From positions 240,568 to 304,567 of the forward strand of contig JANQNK010000003.1 in the NCBI GenBank assembly GCA_028279595.1: 64,000 bases of DNA, in the 5' to 3' direction. The DNA is from Thermoplasmatota archaeon. Its GTDB lineage: Archaea > Thermoplasmatota > JAKEGO01. Under the pieces are notes generated by a model that searched no databases, was not told the origin of the DNA, and saw nothing but the letters and a program-made list of their open reading frames with translations. A program made the translations under genes and the position numbers. This document shows positions 7,934-19,600 of the stretch, piece after piece (within the stretch, counting starts at the first letter, position 1; every line of letters starts with the position of its first letter).

Positions 7934-10900
7934 ATGAAGAGAGCGATAACTATCTGTCTGCTAGCGGTCGCATTCCTTGCGGTCGTTGCGATGTTCATGC
8001 CCGGAGCGGAGGCAGTGAACAGGACGTGGACCGGGTCCACGAACACTGCCTGGGCGAACGGCAACAACTGGAACCCGACAGGGGTTCCGTCGTCGTCCGA
8101 CCACGTGTTCATACCGAACGTTGCGAACGATCCGGTGATCTCCGTGGACGCCGAGACGAACAACCTCAGGCTCAATGCCTCGGCACACCTTTCCGTCGAT
8201 GGGGCGACCCTCGACGTGAACGGTGAGACGTACACGGTGTCGGGCTCGGAGATCGACCTCACCAACAACGCGACGATCGTACATTTCCGCGGGATCGTCC
8301 ATGCCTACGGAGCGGTGAACTGTTCGGATTCCACGACGACGGTCCACTGTCATGACAGCTTCTACATGCACAACAACTACATCTCCGGTCTCTCGACGAT
8401 CTATGCCGAGGGTTCCGGTTCGTATTACTTCTACCAGGGCGGGGCGACGAAGGATTACTACGACTTCGTCGTCAACGGCTCGTCGACCGATGCCAGGATG
8501 TCCGCCCCATGGTCGGTCGTAAAGAACAACCTGACTGTCGCCGACGGGGTCTTCGACCCGTACGCGCGGACGACCTTGATACGGGGCAACCTCATTGTGG
8601 ACGGCGAGCTCGAGATGTCCCGGGCGGCGGACGAGATAATCGTCAAGGGCGACATCCATTTCAACAACGGGAGCACGACCGACGTGTCCACTGGTGTCCT
8701 GTCCTGCTGGGGCGAGTGGTACATCAGGGACACAGCGGAGATGCAGTTCACTGGCAGCCACGAGAGCATCATGAACGGGTCGACGATGACATGGCACACG
8801 ATGGAGTGCCACAGTCCGGACAGTCACTTCAACATGCTCTCGATCGAAAAGACTGGGAACAACGTGGAACTCGCCGGAACGGAGCCCGTGAACGTCACTG
8901 ACGATCTCAGGATAGAAATGAGCGTCCAGAACCAGATATTCGACGTTTATCACGGAGGCCTTGTCGTCCATGGAGACGTCGCAGTGAACAGGGGAGGTTT
9001 CGAGTTCTGGGGCGTCGGCGTGGCGGACGTCATGGGAAATGTGACCGTGGCAACGGTCGGGAAGATCCGTTTCGAGAACGTGGGACGCCTGAACGTCGGT
9101 CGGAACCTCACCCTCAACGGAGACCTGTTCTTCAGCCACACCAACGGAGGCACGACCTCCGTGGATGGTATCACCTGGATCCAGAACGGCGGGCAGATCG
9201 TATACAATAGCCAGTTCGGCGAGTTCCTCGCCGGGGGTGCGATCTACCTCAACAACACATGCTCGATCGACATGTCCGCTGGCAATGCATACCTGAACCA
9301 GACCCTGAACAGCTTCTTCTATGTCAGGGACCTGGTCAACCTCAGGAACGACGACGCCCGCCTCAATATCGGACACATGTGGATAACTGGCGGCGGACAT
9401 GTGAATTGCCATGGTTACTCTCCCGAGATCGGAGTGAAGAACCACTGGTACGATTACGGGACGTTCACCCACGGTACGTCCACCGTGACCTTCACCGAGA
9501 CCTGGACATTCCTATACAACGAATTCGCCTTCTGGAACGTCGTCGTCGACAAGTTATGGAAGATGCAGCTGAGCGATGACACGACGATCAACGGGACGTT
9601 GGTGGTCGACGGCGGGACGCTGGACATCTACGACGAATCCCTCAGGGTCAACGGCAGCGGACCACTCAACTATGGAGGTACGGATTACACCGGTCTCGTC
9701 GTCCTCGACGGCGCGATCGAGATGGACGACGCAGCGGACTTCATAGAGGTCAACAGCGATGTCTACTGGGGTGCAGACTCGACGGCCATCATTACCAACG
9801 GAACCATCAACTGTACCGGCAACTGGACCTTCGCTTCCGGGTCGGATGTCAACCTGACCGGAAGGAACACCGTCAACCTCAACGGGAGTGTGAACCTGGT
9901 CTTCTCTGGAGACCTCGACCGTTACCTCTGGACCAATTCGACATCGTCGAGTTTCAACCACCTGAACATCACCGGATGGGGGACCATTTTCGGTGACGAG
10001 GTCGTCACATGGATCGACGGTACCGAGACGGTGGTGGTCGACGGCCACCTCAGCAAGTTCGGTAGAGGTGGCGACGTGATCATGGGCTCGTCGGCGTTCG
10101 AGGTCTGGGGGAACGTCAACATCTCCGAGGGTCTGATATGGCTCGACGGTCCGGGCTCCATCGACGTACACGGGGACCTGTTCGTCTACGATGACATCGG
10201 AGGAGTTTCCGATGACGGGACCTTGTGGTTAGGGGCGAACGCCACAAAGACCGGCGAAGGCACAGTCGATGTGGCCGGAAGGTTCTGGACCTCGGGCAGA
10301 GTTTCGTTCCGCGGGCTTGGCGGGAACCTCACGGTTGCCGAGTACCTCACCATTGCGTCAATGGGCGGCCTGGAGTTCGTCGGGACCGCCGGGAACATCT
10401 CGACCCATACGATCTACAAGGAAGGGGGAAGCGGATTCGCGATCTACTCCAACGATACCACGATCGACGTGCACGACCTCATAGTCAACACGAGCATGGT
10501 GGTCGGGAAGCGTAAGACCCCGACATTCCTGATCTCGGGCGACTTCGACTGGGCGGGTTCCCTGTGGATCGAGCCAGGCCACTCCGAGTTCAGGCTCGAT
10601 GGGACCGGGAGCCAGACAATGGACAGCGGGTTCACCTACTGGGGCGTCGTCATCGACAAGCCGTCCGGGGATGCGGACTGGGATGGTCACATCTTCGTGG
10701 AGAGCTACTTCGCGGTACACCGGGGCGGTTTCGAGCTGGACAACAAGGTGTTGAGGGTGTACGGCAATGGAACGACGGCGGACGGTTACTCCAGGGGGAC
10801 CGGTCTCTTCCGCGGGTTCATCGTCGAGGACGCCTACTTCAACATGACCACTGCCAATGCCAACCTGTGGGTACGGACGGTATATCTCTTCTCCGGAAGC

Positions 10901-13900
10901 AAGGGCAACTTCAGCGACGGTCAGATCCATTGCAACTACTACTGGTACGTCGAGGTCGGGTCGTTCATCAACATGACCGGGACGACGACATACTTCGACG
11001 GCGATCCGAGCAGTTTCCTCTATGTCTATTCCCCAGTGTTCAGCTTCTACCGCCTCATCATCGCGAAGGACAGCGTATACGCCATGACCATCGGGAGCAT
11101 CCACACTCAACTAGTGGTGGTGAAGGACAACCTCACGGTGAACATGGGCGGCTACGAGGACCCGGTGAACGTCAGGGGAGACCTGTTCGTGGGCGGTCAT
11201 CTCGAGGTCAGGGAAGGCGTGATGCACTTCTACGACGAGAGCAACACGAGGGTCAAGAGGGGCATGTACATCAATGGCGATGGTTCATCGAAGTTCGGTC
11301 ATGCGATCGGTGGCGCGAACCTCGACATAGGCGGGGAGCTCTCCATCGCGGGTTACGGTATGCACTTCAACGACACCGGAGGGAACGTGACAGTGGGCTG
11401 CACCACGTGGATCGATTCCGTCCTCGGCTTCAACGCCGAGAACGGGAACGTCACGACGTTCTCGACATACGAGATCGAGGTGAATGGTACTGGTATCCTT
11501 TACGTCGCATCCAACGAGACCTACATCTCCACCGACCTGGACATCAGCTATTCCGGGACGATCCGGGTCGAGGACGAGGCGAAGCCGAGGTTCACTGTGC
11601 GCGATGACTGGCACTCCGGCGGCGGGACCTTCCAGTCCGGCATGAGTGAGGTCTGGTTCGAGGGGGACCTCTACCAGTACATCTCACCCGAGCGGTTCTG
11701 GATCGTCGTGATCAATAAGACCGACTTCAACGCCTATCCATCCGGAGCGAACCTGACCATCAAGTCTTGCCTCTTCGTCCTCCAGGGGGTCTACGATGCA
11801 TGGTTGCACACGACCCACGTCAACATGTCATCGCCTGGATTCCTCTACAACGGGACCTACTACACAGGTTTCGTCAACTACGGCGGAGTCCTCAGGATGA
11901 CCAATACCCAGAGCGTCATGGACATCAACGGTCCAACGGTTTGGGGTCCGATGAGCCAGGACGACATCCAGGATGGGGAGATGTACTGCAACGGTTCCTG
12001 GAACTTCACGGCCGGTTCCCAGGCGAGCCTCGACAACATCACCGTGACGTTCGACGGGAACAACTACGACACGTACTTCAACTGGGTGACCGTCCAGTCC
12101 CACAGCACGATGAGCTACTTCACGGACCTCGTCCTGTCGAGGGATTCGGGACAGGGGGTCGCTCTCGATCATCCTTCGACAGTACCCCTTCTGGTGGAGG
12201 GGGATATCGTCTCAAGTGGCAATTTCGCAGTCCTCCATTCGACCATGAACGTCACTGGCAGCTGGAACCAGACTGCAGGGCTCCTCATGGTGAACACGGA
12301 ATTCTGGAACGTGGTCGGAACGACCCACCTGTTCATCGGCGGTGATCTGTACGTTCAATCCGGTGCTACCCTCTATTACCAATCCAATTACTTCAACAGC
12401 ACCATAGAATGTGCGGACCTGGTGATAAATGGAACTCTCACGGTCTCCTCGATGCTACACCAGAACTGGCTGAACGCGAGCGGGTCATCGGTCATCAGCG
12501 GGATCGCCAACATATTCGGTCTCGGAGCCTGGAACACAGGCGGAACACTGACCATCGCCACGGGAGCCTCAGTCTACGTTTCCGGAAACAGATACCACAT
12601 CAATGCATCACTATCCGTGATTCTGCAAAGCGGTACCAACACAAGGCTCTACTCCGACGGCGTACACCTGAGGGCGGGAGCCTATTTCTCCCTCTTCGGC
12701 ACGCTAGACTGCGATGGCTTTACCCCCGAGATACATGTCGGCGCCGACTGGTCGTCCAGTCCGGGAGCCACCTTCGATCCGGGAGAGAGCACGGTCTTCT
12801 TCGAGGGCACTGGTGTAAGCACTACCATCGACAACACCGAGAGGTTCCACAACATCCACGTCGACATCGTATCAAGGAACCTCACCCTCGTGACGGGCGA
12901 CATATCATGTCACGACCTGAACCTGACCTCGGGGACGATCGAGCTCGACGATCACAGCCTGACGGTCCGAAACGACTTCTTCGGTCACGATAGGTTCGAG
13001 ATGGACGGCGATATCTGGTTCAACGTCAGCGGCAACGTCAACTGGCACAACGGGAGTGTTGCTGATATCATCCGGGGCTCCTGCATCGTTTCCGAGGACC
13101 TCTTGATAGATAACGGAGCAGACGTAACCTACGGACCATCGTCACTCCTGAGGTTCAACAGCAGCAGAACGAGCCGATGGTTGAACAACGATCCAGGATC
13201 GGACTTCGGCGATGTCGAGATCAACAAATCGAGCCGTCTGTATGCCGTCCGGGGCTATACGATATACATGGACAGCCTCGCTGTCAACAACAAGGGATCC
13301 CAACTCCAGATACACCTGCAAACGCAACGCATCGTCGTTGATGGAGACCTTGAACTCATACGGGGAACACTCAACCCGCACACTAATTCGAATGTCACAG
13401 TGAACGGGACATTGACATGCCATAATCGATCATTCCTCGATCTCGAATGGACAACCCTCAATGCAGATACCCTCATCATCGATGGGAAGATGTACCTCAA
13501 TGGTACTTCAGGCGATGTCTGGGTCGGTGGCTCTGCATACATCCCGGGAAGCGAGATCATTTGGAACAGGGTCTCCGATATGATCGTCCTTGGTGATATG
13601 TGGGTCAACATCACGGGCATCGTGAACATGAGTGCCTCCTCCGGCTACCTCGAGATATTCGGGGACCTCAACATATACGGCCTCGTCGATCTGTCCAACG
13701 ATTACGCCACCCTGACCGTGCATGGAGACCTGCAGGTCTGGCCACTTGGCGGCGGGACACTCAGAGTAAGGGACAATGCGGAACCGGATATCTATCTGTA
13801 CGGTCACTTCAACGGCCTCGGACCGGCCTCTGTCTTCGAACCAGGCCATTCGGTATTCCATCTGATGGGCCCCAACTATCAGAGCCTCGAGGACCGGTTC

Positions 13901-16336
13901 GATTACTGGGGCGTCGTGGTCGAGAAGAACGGCTCATACGCGCGGTTCGAGGGGAACCCGGGAAACACCGCCCACATCCGATCGTTCCTTGTGATCGAGA
14001 CGGGAACGTTCAACCTGATGGACGCTTCTGTCATGGTCAATTCCAGCGGCAGCGGTCACTCGATATGGCCAGACTCCTTCGTGGGTTTCGCGAACTACGG
14101 TGGATACTTCGTCATGTCGAACGAGAACGGGTCCCTGGATGTCAATGGACCCGTCTACTGGGGCGATACCTCCACCGAATACATCACTGATGGCGACATC
14201 CACGTATCTGGCAATTGGCACATAGAGAGCGGAGCCCTCATGACCCTGACCGACAAGAACCATGTGCATTTCGATGGGAACGAGTCTGCGATGTACTACG
14301 GATACGCCAACGGCTCCCAGTTCCGGAACGTCACCGTCGAGAAGGACCCGACCCTTGCCCTGACCTTCGGGGGCGGGATCATGAACGTCACCCACACATT
14401 GACGATCGATTCGACGGCTGGTATCGACGTCTGGAACTCGACCCTCGAGGCATTCGGCATCGTCCACGACGATGGCGAGTTGAACGTCTCAGGACCTGAC
14501 GGAGAGCTGTACGTCTGGGACACCATCGCGATGGACAGTACCTCTACTCTGTCCATGAGCAACGATTCCTATGCCTACATCAAGGACTTCACGGGAATGG
14601 GCACGATCTGGCTCGGGAACAGGACGAACCTGACGATAGTGGACGATCTGTGGATGCCCACCGGAACCCTGAATCCAGGGAGGTCCGTCGTACACTTCAC
14701 GGGAGGAGCAGCCACGAGCATCGATATCGGTGGGTCCTTCCACGACCTCACCGCGGATAAATCCGGGATAACCCAGGTCGGTCTGAACGACGAGACCTTC
14801 ATCGAGGGCGACCTGACTATACTGATGGCCGCCTTCTACCCGCAGGCTCACAACATCCACATCGGCGGCGACTTCTACTGCTCACCCTCCGCGTGGTTCG
14901 CCCAGGCCTCATCCGATCCGGGAGAGGTGATATTCAATGGCATGAAGGTCCAGTACCTCAGGTCCGGCGGAACGAACTCCAACCACGACTTCCAGAACAT
15001 CACGGTCAAGGGAACCGGCACCGAGGTCCGTGTCGTCGATCACTCGATGTCGATAACTGACAGACTGACGATCGGGAGCGGGACCGAGTTCAGGTTCGCC
15101 GCTGACAACGAGACGTTCTACACCGGATCCGGCGGCGTGATCAATGATGGCGTGTTCAGGGTCATCTCAGACCACGGTCCCATCGATTTCGAGGTCTATG
15201 CAGGAAGCGACATCATCAACAACGGGTCGATGCACCTCGTGGATGCGTCATGGACAAGAGCAATTCATGTCTACTCCTCGTCACCGGGGACGCAGTGGAA
15301 CCTGATCGACAACACCGCCTCCAAATCGGTTCCGAACGTCTTCCACGCGAACGTCTCGGACTCCGACGCCACAGGTGGGAACACCATCTATGCTGGCAGC
15401 GGGTACAACCATGACGACGGGAACAACGACAACTGGGTGTTCAGCGCCCGCATCAACCTCTGGTTCCACGACAACGACGGATACTCGATGAACCTCACCG
15501 TTTACAGGTTCGACAGTCCGGTGACCATCTCCGGGACCACCGGAATCTGGGACTGGGCCGACGAGAACAGAACCGCCACGCTCCAGGATGAGTACGTCAT
15601 CACCACGAACGAGGAGAGGTACTACACCGAGGACACCACATCATGGACGGTGACGTCCGAGATCAACGCGGACGTATACTACTACCGACAATGGAGGCCG
15701 TCGATCACGCTCGACGGGACCGACACCAGTCACACGGTCGGAGCATACTACACCGCTCTAGGCGGTACTACCAGCCAATCCAGCCAACACACCTCATGGT
15801 CGAGGTGGGTCGACAACGGCACTGCGCTGAGCTTTGACAAGGACGCCTCCGGGACGCCGGCTAGACATACAAGCGAAGACTTCAGTGCGTCCCCGTGGGA
15901 CCCCGTTGGCTCTGCGTTCACGCGGACCGTTTCCTATTCAGGGAACGACGTGCCGGAGCTCTACAACGGATCGATGGACCCGTCCGGAGGGAACGTCACG
16001 ACCATGTTCAACTTCACGGTCGAGTACTGGGACGCGGACAACGACACGCCTTTGTTCGTCTATGTGAACATCGACGGGACGAACTACAGCATGGACAAGG
16101 TCGACTCAGGCGATAACGACTACACTGACGGCTGCGAATACTACTACGAGACCCTTCTGTCTGGCGGAGACCACGACTACTACTTCATCTGCAACGACTC
16201 GTATGCAACGAACCAGACATCTACAGAGAACACCGGTACGATCATTCCCGAGTTCGGGATCCTGCCAGTGATGATCTCGATGATGGCCGTTGGCGCAGCA
16301 ATATCCTGGAGGCGGAGGAGAAAGGGTCTCCGATGA
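7934..16336 (+). CDS. Giant secreted beta-helix surface protein, paralogue 1
   Basis: The product is about 2,800 residues. I start it at the ATG at 7934, which has AGGTGA 5 nt upstream and opens directly into a signal peptide (MKRAITICLLAVAFLAVVAM ending GAEA). The earlier start in the ORF track is unlikely. The mature N-terminus has the motif WTGSTNTAWANGNNWNPTGVP, also seen in paralogues 2 and 3. The body is made of short beta-strand repeats rich in N-G-S/T sequons (potential N-glycosylation) with phrases like VNGTL and GNLTV, typical of a parallel beta-helix. A motif of the type VYWG..S...TNGTI.C.GNW recurs. Anchors of the form PGHS...YWGVV.DK recur every 350-380 residues, giving four full modules and a shorter last one. 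A conserved stalk and IIPEFG - helix - WRRRRK tail follow. It probably projects from the cell surface as an adhesin or coat protein (inference). Confidence 0.85.
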   Translation: MKRAITICLLAVAFLAVVAMFMPGAEAVNRTWTGSTNTAWANGNNWNPTGVPSSSDHVFIPNVANDPVISVDAETNNLRLNASAHLSVDGATLDVNGETYTVSGSEIDLTNNATIVHFRGIVHAYGAVNCSDSTTTVHCHDSFYMHNNYISGLSTIYAEGSGSYYFYQGGATKDYYDFVVNGSSTDARMSAPWSVVKNNLTVADGVFDPYARTTLIRGNLIVDGELEMSRAADEIIVKGDIHFNNGSTTDVSTGVLSCWGEWYIRDTAEMQFTGSHESIMNGSTMTWHTMECHSPDSHFNMLSIEKTGNNVELAGTEPVNVTDDLRIEMSVQNQIFDVYHGGLVVHGDVAVNRGGFEFWGVGVADVMGNVTVATVGKIRFENVGRLNVGRNLTLNGDLFFSHTNGGTTSVDGITWIQNGGQIVYNSQFGEFLAGGAIYLNNTCSIDMSAGNAYLNQTLNSFFYVRDLVNLRNDDARLNIGHMWITGGGHVNCHGYSPEIGVKNHWYDYGTFTHGTSTVTFTETWTFLYNEFAFWNVVVDKLWKMQLSDDTTINGTLVVDGGTLDIYDESLRVNGSGPLNYGGTDYTGLVVLDGAIEMDDAADFIEVNSDVYWGADSTAIITNGTINCTGNWTFASGSDVNLTGRNTVNLNGSVNLVFSGDLDRYLWTNSTSSSFNHLNITGWGTIFGDEVVTWIDGTETVVVDGHLSKFGRGGDVIMGSSAFEVWGNVNISEGLIWLDGPGSIDVHGDLFVYDDIGGVSDDGTLWLGANATKTGEGTVDVAGRFWTSGRVSFRGLGGNLTVAEYLTIASMGGLEFVGTAGNISTHTIYKEGGSGFAIYSNDTTIDVHDLIVNTSMVVGKRKTPTFLISGDFDWAGSLWIEPGHSEFRLDGTGSQTMDSGFTYWGVVIDKPSGDADWDGHIFVESYFAVHRGGFELDNKVLRVYGNGTTADGYSRGTGLFRGFIVEDAYFNMTTANANLWVRTVYLFSGSKGNFSDGQIHCNYYWYVEVGSFINMTGTTTYFDGDPSSFLYVYSPVFSFYRLIIAKDSVYAMTIGSIHTQLVVVKDNLTVNMGGYEDPVNVRGDLFVGGHLEVREGVMHFYDESNTRVKRGMYINGDGSSKFGHAIGGANLDIGGELSIAGYGMHFNDTGGNVTVGCTTWIDSVLGFNAENGNVTTFSTYEIEVNGTGILYVASNETYISTDLDISYSGTIRVEDEAKPRFTVRDDWHSGGGTFQSGMSEVWFEGDLYQYISPERFWIVVINKTDFNAYPSGANLTIKSCLFVLQGVYDAWLHTTHVNMSSPGFLYNGTYYTGFVNYGGVLRMTNTQSVMDINGPTVWGPMSQDDIQDGEMYCNGSWNFTAGSQASLDNITVTFDGNNYDTYFNWVTVQSHSTMSYFTDLVLSRDSGQGVALDHPSTVPLLVEGDIVSSGNFAVLHSTMNVTGSWNQTAGLLMVNTEFWNVVGTTHLFIGGDLYVQSGATLYYQSNYFNSTIECADLVINGTLTVSSMLHQNWLNASGSSVISGIANIFGLGAWNTGGTLTIATGASVYVSGNRYHINASLSVILQSGTNTRLYSDGVHLRAGAYFSLFGTLDCDGFTPEIHVGADWSSSPGATFDPGESTVFFEGTGVSTTIDNTERFHNIHVDIVSRNLTLVTGDISCHDLNLTSGTIELDDHSLTVRNDFFGHDRFEMDGDIWFNVSGNVNWHNGSVADIIRGSCIVSEDLLIDNGADVTYGPSSLLRFNSSRTSRWLNNDPGSDFGDVEINKSSRLYAVRGYTIYMDSLAVNNKGSQLQIHLQTQRIVVDGDLELIRGTLNPHTNSNVTVNGTLTCHNRSFLDLEWTTLNADTLIIDGKMYLNGTSGDVWVGGSAYIPGSEIIWNRVSDMIVLGDMWVNITGIVNMSASSGYLEIFGDLNIYGLVDLSNDYATLTVHGDLQVWPLGGGTLRVRDNAEPDIYLYGHFNGLGPASVFEPGHSVFHLMGPNYQSLEDRFDYWGVVVEKNGSYARFEGNPGNTAHIRSFLVIETGTFNLMDASVMVNSSGSGHSIWPDSFVGFANYGGYFVMSNENGSLDVNGPVYWGDTSTEYITDGDIHVSGNWHIESGALMTLTDKNHVHFDGNESAMYYGYANGSQFRNVTVEKDPTLALTFGGGIMNVTHTLTIDSTAGIDVWNSTLEAFGIVHDDGELNVSGPDGELYVWDTIAMDSTSTLSMSNDSYAYIKDFTGMGTIWLGNRTNLTIVDDLWMPTGTLNPGRSVVHFTGGAATSIDIGGSFHDLTADKSGITQVGLNDETFIEGDLTILMAAFYPQAHNIHIGGDFYCSPSAWFAQASSDPGEVIFNGMKVQYLRSGGTNSNHDFQNITVKGTGTEVRVVDHSMSITDRLTIGSGTEFRFAADNETFYTGSGGVINDGVFRVISDHGPIDFEVYAGSDIINNGSMHLVDASWTRAIHVYSSSPGTQWNLIDNTASKSVPNVFHANVSDSDATGGNTIYAGSGYNHDDGNNDNWVFSARINLWFHDNDGYSMNLTVYRFDSPVTISGTTGIWDWADENRTATLQDEYVITTNEERYYTEDTTSWTVTSEINADVYYYRQWRPSITLDGTDTSHTVGAYYTALGGTTSQSSQHTSWSRWVDNGTALSFDKDASGTPARHTSEDFSASPWDPVGSAFTRTVSYSGNDVPELYNGSMDPSGGNVTTMFNFTVEYWDADNDTPLFVYVNIDGTNYSMDKVDSGDNDYTDGCEYYYETLLSGGDHDYYFICNDSYATNQTSTENTGTIIPEFGILPVMISMMAVGAAISWRRRRKGLR
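9461..14760 (+). repeat. Tandem ~1.1-kb super-repeats within giant 1
   Basis: Anchor motifs begin near 9461, 10565, 11624, 12770, 13827 and 14664. They have the form Phe-x-Pro-Gly-His-Ser, then about 18 residues later YWGVV-x-(D/E)K. The intervals are about 1,100, 1,060, 1,145, 1,055 and 840 nt. The repeats are clear at the protein level but diverged at the DNA level. Within most modules the next element is a GF.NYGG......N..V.WG..S segment. Confidence 0.6.
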
Positions 16337-16614
16337 GGTCGTGTCGGTCCCGAGCTCGTCCGTTCTGATCTCAACGAATCTGCTGCACCTATTTCGGGGT
16401 AAACCGCAGATCCGTCTGGATCGGACATGAGTTCGTCAGGCCAACGAGGTCTTAAGTGTCCGATCTCTCCCACCCGCCCATCGTGACCCGTGCAGGTGAG
16501 AGTCCATCGACGTTGTGTCCAGTCTATAACAGTTATATAACTTCGAATCGATACCCATCCAGGTGACCGTCGGGTGGTCTGGGGTATCGCCCGGTCGGTT
16601 GAACGGGTGATGAT
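16337..16614 (+). promoter_or_regulatory. Intergenic region with TATA box and leader hairpin for giant 2
   Basis: The first 190 nt after giant 1 hold no ORF I would call; a small GATCC/GGATC hairpin lies near 16409-16422. A strong TATA box, TTATATAA, is at 16533-16540 and predicts transcription from about 16563. The leader folds GACCG (16565-16569) with CGGTT (16596-16600) and CGGG (16571-16574) with CCCG (16590-16593). A GGGTGAT Shine-Dalgarno follows immediately before the ATG at 16615. Confidence 0.5.
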
Positions 16615-19600
16615 ATGAGGATGCTCAGAGCGATATTGTGCTTGATGCTTGTTCTAGCAGTCGTTGTAGTGCTGGCCCCTATGAGTGCTGAGGCAGAGAC
16701 CAAGGTCTGGACCGGTTCCACCAACACGGCCTGGGCCCAGGGGAACAACTGGAATCCGACGGGGGTGCCGGGTTCGACGGACGTGGTGTACATCCCGGAC
16801 GTGTCGAACGATCCGGTGGTCCAGGCAGACGCCACGGTCAAGATGGTCCAGATCAACGACTCGGCGGTGCTGACCATCGACGGGGCGACGTTCAATGTGA
16901 CCAACCGGATCATCATCAAGAGCGATGTGGCGGACGGCTCTCTCGAACTGTCGAACGACCTCAACGGTGTCAACGTCGAGAGCATATACAACTACGGGTC
17001 CATACTCGTCAATTCCGGGAGGACCCCGATGGTGAACCTCAGCCATCTCTATTCCTACAGTGGATCGACGATCAAGAGCGGGTTCTCGACCTTCACCTTC
17101 GTGGGAGCGGGTAACAACACTGCATACATGGACGTTATCGATCCACTCTACAACGTCATTATCGACGCGCCCACTGCAACTCTCATGATGAACGGGACCT
17201 ATGGCCTGGACGCCGATGGTCAATTTCGAATAATCGACGGCAAGCTGGACCCCACAGGGAAGGAGATGGTCGTCTCATATCTCTACTGTTACGATGAGAT
17301 AGAGATGGAGACCGGCGACTGGCTCCATGTGACAGGAGATGCCAACTTCTACAACGGCTCGTACCTGCACGGAGACAACGGGACCCTGACGATCGATGAC
17401 GACCTCTACATCGGCAGGGGCTCGACGATCGAGCTCGAGGGCTCCCACCATTTCAATATCACCGAGTTCCACTGGGGCTCGAACCTCAACCTCCATGAGG
17501 ATTCAGCCCAATTCAACGATGTGACGATCGACAAGGGATACGGACACGTCGCTCTGAACACCAACATGACGATCAACGGGACCCTCACCGTCTCTCGCGG
17601 GGTCTTCAAGGTTATCGATGTGGATTCCCTCTCGGTCAGGTATCTTGTTGTACATTCCAACGGCCACGTCCAGCAGTCACGGGATTCGAACGTCACGGTT
17701 ACGGAAGATGTCTCCCTCTACTCCGGGAGCAGATATGAGCTCGGTAACGGCACGAACGACTGGCACGGCGGAAGCCTCGCCATCGGGAGGGACATCGACA
17801 TCAGCGGTCGTCTCTGGCTCTTCGGGAGGGGTGGTGAGATCGTCCTTACCCGTCACATGCGAATATATGGTTCCGGAAACCTGACGTTCTATGGAGGGAA
17901 CCTCACGACCGTTGGTCCTTCCTCCGGTGCATACACGTACGGAGGCAGCGATACCTACATCCATTCCTCCAACACGACCATCACATTCGACACCTACACC
18001 CATTACGCCGGATGCAGATGGTGGGTCAACCGATCGGCAAGCCCGACCATCGTATTCAAGAGCTACATATACAACGCCGGAACGGTGACCGCCTACACTC
18101 CAGGCCTCAGCACGATCGTTGCCTATGGTAACTATGTCGCATCGAACCTGGACTCCGACATCCCCGTCCGGAACCTCGTCATAAACAAGACCTCAGGTCA
18201 CTTCAAGCCCTCGTACGGGCCTGGAACGTTGAACATCAGCGGATCCCTACTGCTCATCGACGGAGAGCTCGACATCAGGGGTGAGGAAGGTTACAACATA
18301 GTCGTCAACGGTTCGGATGGCATCATGCACGAAGGCCAAATGTATCGTGGGTTCGCCAACATCGGAGGGGAGCTGCTCATGGAGACCTGGAACGACTCGC
18401 TCGAGGTCTCGGGCGGTGTCTACTGGGGTCCAGACAGCGAGGCGACCGTTGACACAGGATGGATCCACTGCCGTGGGAACTGGACCTTCGCAGCCGGATC
18501 GAGCATCAACCTCACCGGCAATAACACGGTCCGTTTCTTCGGCGGGATGATGGGATACAGCTACCAGCTGTGGATGAACTCGTCGGCCTCAAGCTTCTGC
18601 AACGTGCTACATGGCATGGGGATGACGTCAAGCTTTGTCAATGGGACCGTACCGATGGTCATCGATAACAATTTGACCTTTACCAGCCTCAACGCCATGT
18701 TCGTCGAGGATGGCGCCGAACTGATCGTGTGGGGAGACGCCAACGTCACTTCGATCCTCTACGTGAACGAGGGAGGTGATGTCTACATCCACGGGAACCT
18801 CACTGTAGCAGGGGGACCAGGGCGACTCGACTTCGGCCTCAACTCCACCTCGGACTATGGGGGTTCTCTGCACGTAAACGGGTGGATGTCGGTCTGGAAT
18901 CCCGTCAACTTCTACATGGACGGCGGGAATCTCACCGTCGATGGGAACGCAACGATACATCGTACTGGATACATCATGTTCAAGACCCATGGTGGGAACA
19001 TGAGCGCGGGGAACATCTCCATCAATGATGGAGGTGCTTTAAGGATCTACACTACCAATACGACCATCGACACCGCCCAGTTGAGGAGCTACGGCGAACT
19101 CAACATCAGCAACAGTGTGAGACCTGTCCTGCGTATCAGCGGACGCTTCAACTGGTTGAACGGGGACTTCAGACTGGGCCGTTCCGAGGTCAGGGCCGTG
19201 GGGACCAGCGATCAGAGGTTCGAGGACAGTCACCCGTACTGGGGCCTCGTCATCGACAAGCCGTCCGGTAACCTTACATTCGAGGCACCGTTCCCGATCG
19301 TGGCCCAGTCGTACATCGGCGTCGCACAGGGTACTTTAGCGGTGGGTGGTTACACGATACAATGCGAGGGCGAGGGATCCTTCGGCACCGATGGTTACGT
19401 CATTGGAGTGAATCGGTACCCTGGATTCATAATGGACGGCGGGGTCCTGGACATGAACCACACATCGGGCGTCCTTGAGGTCGATCGGTTCCTCCGCTGG
19501 TTCGATGGGACTGCGAATGGTTCATCCGGAACGATCATCACTGACGCGAGCTGGACCGTATATGCTGGCGTCGACGCCGACATCCAGTGTCCAGTTGTCA

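Noticed and set aside
7961-9472. 503-residue minus-strand ORF opposite giant 1
   Set aside because: Antisense shadow. The plus frame has the signal peptide and motifs shared with two paralogues.
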